A stretch of 64,000 nt of DNA from Dactylosporangium siamense (GTDB taxonomy: Bacteria > Actinomycetota > Actinomycetes > Mycobacteriales > Micromonosporaceae), in NCBI RefSeq assembly GCF_016862795.1, contig NZ_BONQ01000147.1, forward strand, positions 1-64,000, read 5' to 3'. Both the position numbers and the translations under genes were made by a program. The notes under the pieces are model-generated. The model searched no databases. It worked only from the letters and a program-made list of their open reading frames with translations, and was not told the DNA's origin. This document shows positions 34,518 through 43,464 of the stretch, piece after piece (position 1 is the stretch's first letter; every line of letters starts with the position of its first letter).

Positions 34518-36244
34518 TTCCACGCCGCCTTTCTGACCAGCCACTGCGTCACCGGCATCATCGGCCGCCAGGCGAGGAACCCGCCGACGGGTGCGGCACG
34601 CTGGACCGCGATCCGGGTCAGTTCGCCGCCGTGCGTCGCGTGCAGGTCGGCGACGAGCCGCTCCGACTCGACGGTGACCGCGTTGACGACGAGCCGTCCG
34701 CCGGGGCGCAGCGCCGACCAGCAGCGCTCGAACACCCCTGCCGCGGTGAAGCCGCCGCCGATGAAGATGGCATCGGGCTCTTGCAGGCCGTCGAGGGCGC
34801 CGGGCGCCGCACCGACCACAGTGGACAGCTGCGGCACGCCGAGCGCGCGGGCGTTGGCGACGACCCGCTCCGCGCGGACCGGGTCGCGTTCGACGGCGAC
34901 GGCACGGCAGGACCGGTGCGCGCGCAGCCACTCGATCGCGATGCTGCCGGAGCCGGCGCCGACGTCCCACAGCAGCTCGCCGGGGCGCGGGCCAAGCGCG
35001 GCGAGGGTGACGGCCCGGATCTCGTGCTTGGTCAGCTGGCCGTCGGAGGTGTACGACCCGTCGGCGAGCCCGGGCACCACCTGGATCCCGCCGCCGCCGC
35101 GGCAGTCCACGGCGACGACGTTCAGCGGACCGGCCGCGTCGACGTCGTGGTGGATCCGCTCGTCCGGCCCGCCCAGCGACTCCAGGACGGTGACCTCGCT
35201 CGCGCCGAAACCCGTGTCGTGCAGGATCTCCGCCACCTGCGCGGGGGTGCCGGCACCGGCGCTGAGGACGAGGACCCGGCGCCGGTCGTGCAGGACGCGG
35301 CGCAGTGCGTCGACGGACCGGCCGACGGCGCTGACCACCTCGACGTCGTCGAGGGCCCAGCCGAGCCGCGCGCACGCCAGGGACACCGCCGACGGGTGCG
35401 GCACGACGTGCACGTGCCGCGCGCCGAGCAGCCGCCCGAGCGTGGTGCCGATGCCGTAGTACATGGGGTCCCCGCTGGCGAGGACGACGACCCGCTCGTC
35501 GTGGTGCGCCGCCAGGAGCCGCGGCAGCGCCGGCACCAGCGGCGACGGCCACGAAACCGATGTCGCGCCGGTGGCCCCGCCCGCCACGAGGTCGAGCTGC
35601 CGTTCGCTGCCGAACAGCACGGTGGCCCCGGCGATCGCGGCACGCCCGGCCGGCGACAGGTCTTCGAGGCCTCCCGCCCCGATCCCGACGACGGTCACGG
35701 CGGGCGCGACCGCCGCCACGGCCACGGTGGCGACCGCGGAGGCCCGCTTGGCGACCAGCAGCACCGCCGGCCCTCCCACGGCCGCCGCAGGCCCTCCCAC
35801 CGCCCGCGCAGGCCCTCCCACCGCCCGCGCCGGCCCTCCCACGGCCGGCGCGGGCCCTCCCACGGCCGGCGCGGGCCCTCCCACGGCCGGCGCGGGCCCG
35901 TCGGGCGCGGTGAACACCGTCCGGACGGACGGGTAGGCGCGGGCCGCGAGCAGGGCGGCGGCCTCCGCGACGCTCGGTGTGCCGGTGTGCGCGGCCACGA
36001 TCGCGGACGGGTTGGGCACGTCGACCCGGGCGAGCACCTCGGCGGGCGCGGTGGTGACCGTCCAGCCGTGCGCGGCCGCCACCTCCGTCGCGAGATCCAG
36101 CCTGGTGTCCACGGTGGACAGCACGTAATCGGTTTCGGGCAGGTCGGCCAGGAGGGCTTCGGCTCCGGGGAGGTCGGCCAGGAGGGCTTCGACGTCGGCG
36201 GCGGTCGCGGTGGACCGGGCGCCGAACCCGATCACGCAGCGCAT
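34514..36244 (-). CDS. cobL: CobE-CobL fusion: CobE domain plus precorrin-6Y methyltransferase/decarboxylase
   Basis: 576 residues. Residues 1-180 match CobE/CbiG-C (MRCVIGFGARSTA at the start, LLVAKRASAVATVAVA as last strand). Residues about 185-576 are CobL: a C5/C15 methylase half (VVGIGAGGLEDLSPAGRAA, LASGDPMYYGIG) and a CbiT-like half (LLWDVGAGSGSIAIEWLR). CobL methylates C5 and C15 and decarboxylates C12. The CobE part contains six 21-bp repeats (GGPAPAV/GGPARAV) just before its last strand, and a duplicated EALLADLP near residue 25. It overlaps cobB by 13 bp. Confidence 0.9.
   Translation of the reverse strand: MRCVIGFGARSTATAADVEALLADLPGAEALLADLPETDYVLSTVDTRLDLATEVAAAHGWTVTTAPAEVLARVDVPNPSAIVAAHTGTPSVAEAAALLAARAYPSVRTVFTAPDGPAPAVGGPAPAVGGPAPAVGGPARAVGGPARAVGGPAAAVGGPAVLLVAKRASAVATVAVAAVAPAVTVVGIGAGGLEDLSPAGRAAIAGATVLFGSERQLDLVAGGATGATSVSWPSPLVPALPRLLAAHHDERVVVLASGDPMYYGIGTTLGRLLGARHVHVVPHPSAVSLACARLGWALDDVEVVSAVGRSVDALRRVLHDRRRVLVLSAGAGTPAQVAEILHDTGFGASEVTVLESLGGPDERIHHDVDAAGPLNVVAVDCRGGGGIQVVPGLADGSYTSDGQLTKHEIRAVTLAALGPRPGELLWDVGAGSGSIAIEWLRAHRSCRAVAVERDPVRAERVVANARALGVPQLSTVVGAAPGALDGLQEPDAIFIGGGFTAAGVFERCWSALRPGGRLVVNAVTVESERLVADLHATHGGELTRIAVQRAAPVGGFLAWRPMMPVTQWLVRKAAWK
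35769..35894. repeat. 21-bp minisatellite inside cobE-cobL
   Basis: Six adjacent 21-bp units, each beginning GGCCCTCCCAC on the plus strand. Three units are identical and the others differ by 2-5 bases. All lie in frame and encode GGPAPAV, GGPARAV or GGPAAAV. Confidence 0.92.
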
Positions 36245-37584
36245 GCGGTGACCAGCCGGTGCGCCAGCTCGGGCGCGCCGGCCCAGTGCAGGTGCAGGTA
36301 GGACGCGTGCACCGACCCGGCCGTGAACCCCTCCCGCACGGTGCCGGCCTCGCCCCGCCACGCCCACGCCGGGGTGGCACCGGCCGGCGGCGTGACCGCG
36401 GTGCGGTGGAACTCGTGACCGCTGACCCTGGTCCCGGCGGCCGCGAGGACGCTGTCACCGAAGGCGACGGCATCGCGGTAGCCGAGGGTCAGCTTCGGCG
36501 TCATGCCCGCGTCGACGGGCAGCACGCCGCACATCGGCCTGCCGTCCAGCGATCGGGCCAGCCACAGCAGCCCCGCGCACTCCGCCGCGACCGGGCCACC
36601 GCGGGCGGCGAGGGCGGCGACGGCTTCGCGCAGGGGGGTGTTGTCGGAGAGCTGCTGGGCGTACACCTCCGGGAAGCCGCCACCCACGACCAGCCCGCGC
36701 GTGCCGGGCGGCAGCGACTCGTCCCGTAACGGGTCCACTATGGACACCTCGGCGCCGGCGGCGGTGAGCAGCTCGACGGTCTCGGCGTAGCTGAAGGAGA
36801 ACGCGGGACCACCGGCGACCGCGACGAGCGGCCGGCCGGCGACGGGTTCGCCGGCGGTCACCAGGGCCGGCGACCACGGCGCCGCGGCGAACGCGGGCGC
36901 GGCGCGGGCGACGGCGAGGACCGCGTCGAGGTCGACGCCGGCGGTCACCACGGCGGCGAGCGCCCGCACCGACTCCGTGGCCTCCGCGTGCCGCTCGACG
37001 ACGGGGACGAGCCCGAGATGCCGGGACGGCGCGGCGACCGCGTCGTGCCGGCGCAGCACCCCGAGCACCGGGGTGCCGACCTCGGCGCACGCGTCGCGGA
37101 GGATCTGCTCGTGCCGGTCGGAGCCGACCCGGTTGAGCACGACGCCGGCGATGCGGACGCCGGAGCCGAACGAGCGGAAGCCGTGCACGACCGCGGCGAT
37201 CGAGCGGGCCTGCGCGGTGGCGTCCACGACCAGGAGGACGGGTGCGTCGAGGAGCTTCGCGACGTGCGCGGTCGAGCCGAACTCCCCCGCGCCGGTGCGC
37301 CCGTCGAACAGGCCCATGACCCCTTCGACCACGGCGATGTCGGCGCCGGCGGACCCGTGCGCGAACAGCGGCCCGATGCGCTCCTCGCCGACGAGGACGG
37401 GGTCGAGGTTACGACCGGGCCGGCCGGCGGCGAGGGCGTGGTAGCCGGGGTCGATGTAGTCGGGCCCGACCTTGAACGGCGCCACCCGCAGCCCGCGCCC
37501 CGCGAACGCCGCGAGGAGCCCGGTCGCCACGGTCGTCTTGCCGTGGCCGGAGGCGGGTGCCGCGATGACGATCCTCGCTACCAC
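36232..37584 (-). CDS. cobB: Hydrogenobyrinate a,c-diamide synthase CobB
   Basis: 450 residues. ATP- and glutamine-dependent amidation of the a and c carboxylates. The N-terminal half carries the P-loop APASGHGKTTVATGL and PFKVGPDYIDPGYH. The C-terminal half is a class I glutaminase: the nucleophile Cys lies in AAECAGLLWLA and the His in SVHASYLHLHW. The GTG start at 37584 overlaps the 3' end of cobO by 7 bp, so translation is coupled. Confidence 0.92.
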   Translation of the reverse strand: MVARIVIAAPASGHGKTTVATGLLAAFAGRGLRVAPFKVGPDYIDPGYHALAAGRPGRNLDPVLVGEERIGPLFAHGSAGADIAVVEGVMGLFDGRTGAGEFGSTAHVAKLLDAPVLLVVDATAQARSIAAVVHGFRSFGSGVRIAGVVLNRVGSDRHEQILRDACAEVGTPVLGVLRRHDAVAAPSRHLGLVPVVERHAEATESVRALAAVVTAGVDLDAVLAVARAAPAFAAAPWSPALVTAGEPVAGRPLVAVAGGPAFSFSYAETVELLTAAGAEVSIVDPLRDESLPPGTRGLVVGGGFPEVYAQQLSDNTPLREAVAALAARGGPVAAECAGLLWLARSLDGRPMCGVLPVDAGMTPKLTLGYRDAVAFGDSVLAAAGTRVSGHEFHRTAVTPPAGATPAWAWRGEAGTVREGFTAGSVHASYLHLHWAGAPELAHRLVTACAA

Positions 37585-38180
37585 TCGATGCCCTGCTGCC
37601 CCTTGCGGCCCGCGTCCATCGGGTGCTTGACCTTCGTCATGTCGGTGACGAGGTCCGCGAGCTCGATCAGGTCGGGGTGCGCGTCCCGGCCGGTGATGAC
37701 GACGTGCTGGTTGCCGGGCCGGTCGCGCAGCGTGGCGACGACGTCGGCGACGTCGACCCAGCCCCATTTCATCGGATACGTGAACTCGTCGAGCACGTAG
37801 AACCGGTGTGCCTCGGCGGCCAGGTCGCGCTTGATCTGCTCCCAGCCCTCGGCGGCCTCGCTGGCGTGGTCGCGTTCGGTGCCGGGGCGCTGGATCCAGG
37901 ACCAGCCCTCGCCCATCTTCTGCCACACGACGGGGCCGCCCTTACCGGTCTCGCCGAGTGCCTTGAGCGCGGTCTCCTCGCCGACCTTCCACTTCGGGCT
38001 CTTCACGAACTGATACACGGCGATGGGCCAGCCGGCGCTCCACGCGCGCAGCGCCATCCCGAACGCGGCCGTCGACTTGCCCTTGCCCTGTCCGGTGTGG
38101 ACGGCCAGGACGTGCTGGCGGCGGCGCTGGCGGGTGGTGAGCCCGTCGTCGGGCACGCTCTCGACCTTGCCCTGCGGCAT
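37578..38180 (-). CDS. cobO: Cob(I)yrinic acid a,c-diamide adenosyltransferase
   Basis: 200 residues, normal for the CobO/BtuR family. Transfers 5'-deoxyadenosyl from ATP to the reduced cobalt. P-loop variant VHTGQGKGKSTAAFGMALR near residue 28, and YQFVKSPKW and VLDEFTYPMKWGWVD conserved blocks. It follows the chelatase gene by 2 bp and overlaps cobB. Cytosolic. Confidence 0.94.
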   Translation of the reverse strand: MPQGKVESVPDDGLTTRQRRRQHVLAVHTGQGKGKSTAAFGMALRAWSAGWPIAVYQFVKSPKWKVGEETALKALGETGKGGPVVWQKMGEGWSWIQRPGTERDHASEAAEGWEQIKRDLAAEAHRFYVLDEFTYPMKWGWVDVADVVATLRDRPGNQHVVITGRDAHPDLIELADLVTDMTKVKHPMDAGRKGQQGIEW

Positions 38181-38182
38181 GT

Positions 38183-40267
38183 TCAGCTCCCCACGACAGA
38201 CACGGCGGACAGTGCCGACAGCGGGACGCAGTCGGCGGACAGGGCGCGGGCGAGGCGCTGGGCGAGGCCGAGGCGCACGGGTCCGGACTCGCAGTCCACG
38301 ACGACGGCGGGCACTCCGGCCAGCGCGGGCGCGACGGTCAGCGGGTCGGGGCCGCTGGTGGCCCGGCCGTCGGTGACGACGACGAGCAGCGGGCGGCGGC
38401 GGGCGTCGCGGCGCCGCTCGCCGTGCAGGGTGCGGGCGGCCTGCCGCAGCCCGGCGGCGAGGGGGGTGCGGCCGCCGGTGCGCAGCTCGGCCAGGCGCAG
38501 GACGCCGACCTCGTGGCTGGCGGTCGGCTCCAGGACGCTGGTCGCCTCCGCACCCCGGAAGGTGATCATGCCGACCTTGTCCCGGCGCTGGTACGCGTCG
38601 CGCAGCAACGACAGCACAGCCGTCTTGACGACCGTCATGCGCTGCCGGGCGGCCATCGACCCGGACGCGTCGACGACGAACAGCACCAGGTTGGCCTCCC
38701 GGCCCACCTTGACCGCCTCGCGGAGGTCCTGGGCGTGCACGGCGCGGGAGCCGCGCAGCGCCGCGGCCCGCACGCTGTCGGGCAGGTGCAGGCTGACGAG
38801 CTTGCCGCCGCTGGGCTGCCGCGACCGCACCACGCGCCCGTGCCGCCCGTGCGCGGGTGAGCGCCGGCCGGCGTGGGCGCCCTGCTGCCGGTTGGCCCGG
38901 CCACCGATCTTCAGGAGCCGGGTCTTGTACGGCGCCTGCGCGAACGCCAACTCCCCGGCCGGCTGCGTGGCCGGGCCGGCGTTGCCGTCGTCACCTGGCG
39001 CTGCATCGCTTGAATCCGAAATTTCGGATGTGTCCGCGTTGCGGCCGGGCGAGGTTGGTGGGGACGTGCCGGGACCAGCCGACGCAGGTGGGGGCGCGCC
39101 GCCACCACTTTCCGCATCATGCGACTCGTTGGACAAGTCGGAAACATCCGGTGCGGTGGGATCGGAACCGGCGGAAGGATCGGAAGGCGGCGGATCCCCT
39201 CCATCCGGGCCGTCGTCAGGACCACCATCGGTGTCGTCGTCGGGGCCGTCGAGCTCCTGGTCCAGGATCTCCTCGAGGCGTTCCTGGTCCGCGCCCGGCG
39301 GGTCGAGGGGATCGCGGCGGCGCCGGTGCGGCAGCGCGAGGCGGGCCGCGTCGCGCAGGTCGTCCTTCGTCACCACGGTCCGGCCGTGCCAGGCGGCGAG
39401 GGCGACCGCGGTGCGGGCCACGACGATGTCGGCGCGCAGGCCGTCGACCCGGTAGGCCAGGCAGATCCGCGCGATGCGGTCCAGCTGCCGGTCCGGCAGC
39501 GACACCCCGGGCAGCGCCTGGCGGGCCACGGCGATCCGGGCCGCGAGTGCCGCGTCCTCCTCGGCGAACCGAGCCGCGAACCCCGAAGGGTCGTTCTCGT
39601 ACGCCAGGCGCCGCCGCACCACCTCGGCCCGGGGCGCCGGCGTCGACGGCGACGCGACCCCGACGACCAGCCCGAACCGGTCGACGAGCTGCGGGCGCGG
39701 CTCGCCCTCCTCCGGGTTCATGGTGCCGACGAGCAGGAAGCGGGCCGCGTGCTTGACCGAGACCCCGTCGCGCTCGACGTGGGCACGGCCCATCGCGGCG
39801 GCGTCGAGGAGCAGGTCGACGAGGTGGTCGGGCAGGAGGTTGACCTCGTCGACGTAGAGCACGCCGCGGTGCGCGGCGGCGAGCAGGCCGGGCTCGTAGG
39901 CCTTGACCCCGTCGCCGAGGGCCCGCTGCAGGTCGAGGGTGCCGACGACCCGGTCCTCGGTCGCCCCGACGGGCAGCTCGACCAGGGCCGAGCGACGCCG
40001 GACCAGACCAAAATCAGGAGCGTGCGGGCCGTCCGGGCAGGACGGGTCGGGCGCGGCGGGGTCGCAGGCGAAGCGGCAGCCGGCGACGACGTCGACCTCG
40101 GGCAGCAGCGTGGCGAGGCCCCGCACGACGGTCGACTTGGCGGTGCCCTTCTCACCCCGGACGAGGACCCCGCCGATCGCCGGTGACACGGCGGTGAGCA
40201 GCAGGGCGAGGCGCAGGTCGGGCAGGCCGACCACGGCCGAGAACGGGTACGGCGACGTCACGGGCAC
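38183..40267 (-). CDS. Mg-chelatase-type ChlI/ChlD fusion, putative cobaltochelatase AAA+ subunit
   Basis: 694 residues from GTG 40267; GTG 40261 has better spacing to GAAGGGA and may be the real start. Residues 1-330 form an AAA+ ATPase (Walker A GEKGTAKSTVV, Walker B LYVDEVNLL). A long Asp/Ser/Pro-rich linker (residues 340-440) leads to a vWA domain with MIDAS VVDASGSM. These parts match BchI and BchD in one chain and replace CobS/CobT as partners of CobN. First gene of locus B, under a cobalamin riboswitch. Confidence 0.85.
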   Translation of the reverse strand: MPVTSPYPFSAVVGLPDLRLALLLTAVSPAIGGVLVRGEKGTAKSTVVRGLATLLPEVDVVAGCRFACDPAAPDPSCPDGPHAPDFGLVRRRSALVELPVGATEDRVVGTLDLQRALGDGVKAYEPGLLAAAHRGVLYVDEVNLLPDHLVDLLLDAAAMGRAHVERDGVSVKHAARFLLVGTMNPEEGEPRPQLVDRFGLVVGVASPSTPAPRAEVVRRRLAYENDPSGFAARFAEEDAALAARIAVARQALPGVSLPDRQLDRIARICLAYRVDGLRADIVVARTAVALAAWHGRTVVTKDDLRDAARLALPHRRRRDPLDPPGADQERLEEILDQELDGPDDDTDGGPDDGPDGGDPPPSDPSAGSDPTAPDVSDLSNESHDAESGGGAPPPASAGPGTSPPTSPGRNADTSEISDSSDAAPGDDGNAGPATQPAGELAFAQAPYKTRLLKIGGRANRQQGAHAGRRSPAHGRHGRVVRSRQPSGGKLVSLHLPDSVRAAALRGSRAVHAQDLREAVKVGREANLVLFVVDASGSMAARQRMTVVKTAVLSLLRDAYQRRDKVGMITFRGAEATSVLEPTASHEVGVLRLAELRTGGRTPLAAGLRQAARTLHGERRRDARRRPLLVVVTDGRATSGPDPLTVAPALAGVPAVVVDCESGPVRLGLAQRLARALSADCVPLSALSAVSVVGS

Positions 40268-40299
40268 ATTCCCTTCGGCGGGTCCGCGCCCGCTGGGTC

Positions 40300-40415
40300 G
40301 TCAAGCGAGCGGCTGGAGTCTCTGACTCCCGGATGCACCCGGCTGGTGGCGCCCGGTCACAGTGGCGGGACCGTCCCAGACTCGCACTGGGTTCCTCCCT
40401 ATGACCGCTCGGGGT
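40300..40415 (-). promoter_or_regulatory. Cobalamin riboswitch upstream of locus B
   Basis: On the minus strand: GGAGGAACCCAGTGCGAGTC, then CCCGCCACTGTGACCGGGCG (the same core as at 9650-9795), then a B12-box-like GGGAGTCAGAGACTCC. A candidate promoter is TTGACG (40442-40447), an 18-bp spacer, and CACGAT (40418-40423). The leader ends about 40 nt before the chelatase start. Confidence 0.92.
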
Positions 40416-40494
40416 TCATCGTGTCCCACGGCTCCCAGTGACGTCAACGTGACCCAAATCCTTCGGGCCGGGTCCGCGCCGCCGAACAGTTGAC

Positions 40495-41346
40495 GTGATC
40501 CGGAGCGTGGCGCACGCGGTCCTGTGCGTCGTGCTGACCATGGGGTTCCTGGTCGCGGCCGGGCATCGGCGCCTGCCGCCGCCCGCACCGGAGACGTCGG
40601 TGGCGCCGCCCGGCACCCGGGCCATGTGGCTGTGGGAGCGCGCCGCTCCGGAGTCGGTCGTCGACTGGGCGGTCGCCAACTCGGTCACGACGATCTTCGC
40701 GTACTACGATCCACGGGCCGACGTCACGGACCTGACCCGGCTGCGCGCGCTGTGTGACGACGCGGGGATCGCCCTGGACGCGCTCGGCGGCGAGCCGGCC
40801 TGGACCACGGACCACGGCGCCGCCCTGGCCTGGGCCCGCGCCGCCGCCGCGACGGGGCTGTTCCGGGGCCTGCACGTCGACGTCGAGCCCTATCTGCTGC
40901 CGTCCTGGGAAAAGCAACAGGCAGCGTTGGTACCGATGCTGCTGCGGCTCCTGGACGAGCTGGTGCTGATCGGGCCGCCGGTCGAGATGGACGTGCCGTT
41001 CTGGCTGCCGACGGTGCAGGTCGGCGGGGAGAACCTGGCCGACGCCGTCCTCGCACGGGTCGACGGCGTCACGGTGATGAGCTACCGCAACACCGCCACC
41101 GGCGGCAACTCCATGCTCGGCGTCGCCGAGGACCTGCTGCGACGGGCGGGGAAGGCGGCCAAACCGGCCCGGCTCGGCGCGGAGACGCAGGCGCTCGGTG
41201 ACTGCGCGTACTGCACGTTTCACGGCGGCAGCGGCAGCGCCATGCGGGCCACCCTGAGCGCGGTCGACAGCGCCGCCCAGCGCTATGCCGCGTTCGAGGG
41301 AATCGCGGTGCACCAGTACGACACCTGGATGGCGCTCGGCGGCTAG
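40495..41346 (+). CDS. Secreted or membrane-tethered TIM-barrel-like protein
   Basis: 283 residues from GTG. The N-terminal hydrophobic stretch VLCVVLTMGFLVAAG looks like a signal anchor. The rest reads like a glycosidase-type barrel: TRAMWLWERAAPESVVDWA, FRGLHVDVEPYLLPSW with paired acidic residues on one strand, EMDVPFWLP and VTVMSYRNTA. This is the pattern of GH18/GH25-like or poly-N-acetylglucosamine-acting families, but I cannot name one. It begins 53 bp from the divergent riboswitch promoter. Confidence 0.65.
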   Translation: MIRSVAHAVLCVVLTMGFLVAAGHRRLPPPAPETSVAPPGTRAMWLWERAAPESVVDWAVANSVTTIFAYYDPRADVTDLTRLRALCDDAGIALDALGGEPAWTTDHGAALAWARAAAATGLFRGLHVDVEPYLLPSWEKQQAALVPMLLRLLDELVLIGPPVEMDVPFWLPTVQVGGENLADAVLARVDGVTVMSYRNTATGGNSMLGVAEDLLRRAGKAAKPARLGAETQALGDCAYCTFHGGSGSAMRATLSAVDSAAQRYAAFEGIAVHQYDTWMALGG

Positions 41347-41413
41347 CTCAAGCCCACGCCGGACCGGCCGATCTGGCAGACATCACCAGTCCCGACAGAG
41401 AAGGACCTCTCCG

Positions 41414-42199
41414 ATGCGCCGTTCAGCCTCCATCGCCATCGCCTGTGCCGCCGGCGCGGCAGCCATCCTGCCCGCCGCGTCCCCGGCCAGCGCCGCGACC
41501 CCCGCCTTCGGCCTGACGGTCCCGCTGCTCGCGCCGATGATCCTGGGCCAGCAGGGGTGGGTGAGCACCCTGTGGGGCGCGGCCGGCGACGTCTGCAACG
41601 TCAAGCTCACCGCGTCGGGCCCCGGTGTCACGGTGAACTACCCGACGAACACGAAGACCTACTCGTCGCTGTCGAAGGGCGACACGCTCGCGGCCGGAAG
41701 CCTCGACTACGCCGCGTTCAACATCAGCGTCACCACGAACACGCTGGTCTCGCTCACGCCGATCACGCTGAACTACTCCTACACCGAGAAGACCGCCGGC
41801 GCGACGACCTGCACCGGCACGGCCCGCACCGGCAGCTCGACCGCGACCCTGCCGGTCATCCTGGTCACCGGTGACGCCGTCACGCAGAAGACCTCCACGG
41901 TGACCGTGCCGAAGAAGACGCCGGTCTGGAGCCAGCTGGTGTTCCAGGCGCGCAAGGCCGGCGTCGACGACCTGAAGATCACCGTCACCGGCGGTCCCGC
42001 CGGCCTGGGCGTGAGCTACCCCGCCGACCGGGCGTACACGCAGCTCAACGACGCCGCCGGGCTGCCCGTCGGGGCCGACGACTACGCGTCGGTGAAGTTC
42101 GACGCCACGAACGTCGCCGCCGGCACCTACACGCTCACCGTCAAGCAGACCTACGGCACCACCACCGACACCAACCCGCTCACGCTCGTCGTCGTCTAG
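41414..42199 (+). CDS. Secreted beta-rich protein, hypothetical
   Basis: 261 residues. The signal peptide ends near PASAAT. The mature protein is Thr/Val/Ala-rich with two Cys (DVCNVKL, TTCTGTA) and repeated strand patterns (YPTNTKTYSSLSKGDTLAAG; YPADRAYTQLNDAAGLPVG), suggesting two related Ig-like domains. AAGGA lies 9 nt before the ATG. It precedes a lipoprotein gene by 27 bp on the same strand, so the two may be co-transcribed. Confidence 0.75.
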   Translation: MRRSASIAIACAAGAAAILPAASPASAATPAFGLTVPLLAPMILGQQGWVSTLWGAAGDVCNVKLTASGPGVTVNYPTNTKTYSSLSKGDTLAAGSLDYAAFNISVTTNTLVSLTPITLNYSYTEKTAGATTCTGTARTGSSTATLPVILVTGDAVTQKTSTVTVPKKTPVWSQLVFQARKAGVDDLKITVTGGPAGLGVSYPADRAYTQLNDAAGLPVGADDYASVKFDATNVAAGTYTLTVKQTYGTTTDTNPLTLVVV

Positions 42200-42226
42200 A
42201 GGCCGACGCCGCAGGAAGGCATCGTC

Positions 42227-42616
42227 ATGATCCGCTCCAGAACGCTGCTCGCGCTCGCCGCACTCGCCGTCACGGCCGGCCTGGCCGGCTGCGGCGACGA
42301 GCCGGCGAACACCCGGGCGAAGATCGCCGCCCCGTCCGTGGCAACCGGGGCCAGCCCCTCCGCCAGCGCGTCGTTGACACCCGAACGGTTGGAGACGATC
42401 TACGTGGACACCACGGCGGCGCACCTGTGCGCGGTGCAGTCGCGGGTCTACACCGACCCGGGCGCGATGGCCGACGCGTACGCGAGCAAGCCCATCTACG
42501 CCGGGCTGACCGACGTGCAGGTCGAGCAGTACCAGCAGCGGATCATCAGCGACCACGAGTTCGCCAGCCGGCTCACCCAGCAGATCCAGCAGACCTGCGG
42601 GACCGCCACGAAGTGA
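42227..42616 (+). CDS. Small lipoprotein
   Basis: 129 residues. Lipobox LAGC near residues 19-22, then GDEPANT and a Ser/Ala linker. The C-terminal helical part (TPERLETIYVDTTAAHLCAVQ, VEQYQQRIISDHEFASRLTQQ) has two Cys (AHLCA, QQTCG) that could bridge. Function unknown. It lies directly downstream of the secreted beta-rich protein and upstream of a convergent terminator. Confidence 0.75.
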   Translation: MIRSRTLLALAALAVTAGLAGCGDEPANTRAKIAAPSVATGASPSASASLTPERLETIYVDTTAAHLCAVQSRVYTDPGAMADAYASKPIYAGLTDVQVEQYQQRIISDHEFASRLTQQIQQTCGTATK

Positions 42617-42630
42617 CATCCGGCCGCGCC

Positions 42631-42656
42631 GGCCGTCCTCCTACCGGAGGGCGGCC
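42631..42656. terminator. Bidirectional terminator
   Basis: GGCCGTCCTCC / GGAGGGCGGCC, an 11-bp stem with one non-Watson-Crick pair and a 4-nt loop. It lies between the convergent lipoprotein and CopC-like genes and overlaps the latter's stop. Confidence 0.65.
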
Positions 42657-43384
42657 TTGCGGCGTTTCCGCTCCGGCTGGATCGGCGCCCGGCGGGCGGC
42701 GAGCCAGACCATCACCGCGACGCCGGCGATGAGCAGCCCCGGAATCAGCCAGTCGGTGAGCACGAACGGCGTCGCCGGGGCGGGCGGCGGCAGCGCCTGC
42801 TGCGGGCCGGCGGTGGGCGCGGCCTGCGTCGCCAGTGGCGCACCCTCCTTGTTGAGCGCCCTGGTCAGCGCCTCCGGCGGCCCGCCGGTCGGCGCGGTCC
42901 AGCCCGCCGGCGCGGGCGTCACCGAGCCGCTGTAGGTGAACCGCAGCTGCCCCTTCACCGCCTCGCCGTCGGAGGCGACCGACTGGTAGGCGACGGTGTA
43001 GAGCCCCTGCTCCGGCCAGTGCGACACCGGGACGATCGCCGGGAAGCCGGCGTTGTACGACCTGGGCTCGAACTTCCCGTCGACCATGAAGTACTCCTGG
43101 ACGGGCTTGTCGAGCCGCTTCGGCTCACCGCCCCGCCAGCCACCCTCGACCCGCAGCCCGGACGGGGCCGTCACGGTGAACCAGGCGAACGACGCCGGCT
43201 GCTCCGTGAAGTAGAGCGCCACGTCGGCGCGGGGTTTGTCGACGGTGCTGTCCTGCACCGGGTCGGACATGGCGAGCTGCCCATGGGCCCACGCGGGCGC
43301 CGCCGGCAGCACCAAACCGAGCGCGGCGACGATCGTCAGCACCGCGAATCTGACCATAGTGGCGCGGACCGATCGCATCGGCAC
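42641..43384 (-). CDS. CopC-domain copper-binding membrane-anchored protein
   Basis: 247 residues (GTG; ATG 43378 and 43357 are alternatives). The signal peptide ends at PAWA, leaving His as the first mature residue in AHGQLAMSDP, the N-terminal copper ligand of CopC. The domain spans about 95 residues (residues 34-150), ending LYTVAYQSVASDGEAVKGQLRFTY. A Pro/Ala linker and one TM helix near residues 210-230 tether it. Divergent from a cupredoxin-like lipoprotein by 80 bp. Confidence 0.82.
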   Translation of the reverse strand: MPMRSVRATMVRFAVLTIVAALGLVLPAAPAWAHGQLAMSDPVQDSTVDKPRADVALYFTEQPASFAWFTVTAPSGLRVEGGWRGGEPKRLDKPVQEYFMVDGKFEPRSYNAGFPAIVPVSHWPEQGLYTVAYQSVASDGEAVKGQLRFTYSGSVTPAPAGWTAPTGGPPEALTRALNKEGAPLATQAAPTAGPQQALPPPAPATPFVLTDWLIPGLLIAGVAVMVWLAARRAPIQPERKRRKAALR

Positions 43385-43464
43385 ATGATGCCGGGTTCCC
43401 CCATGAGCGACAAGACGCTAAATTCACAGCCCTGACGAACCCCCGCCGCCCGGGAGCCCCTTTC

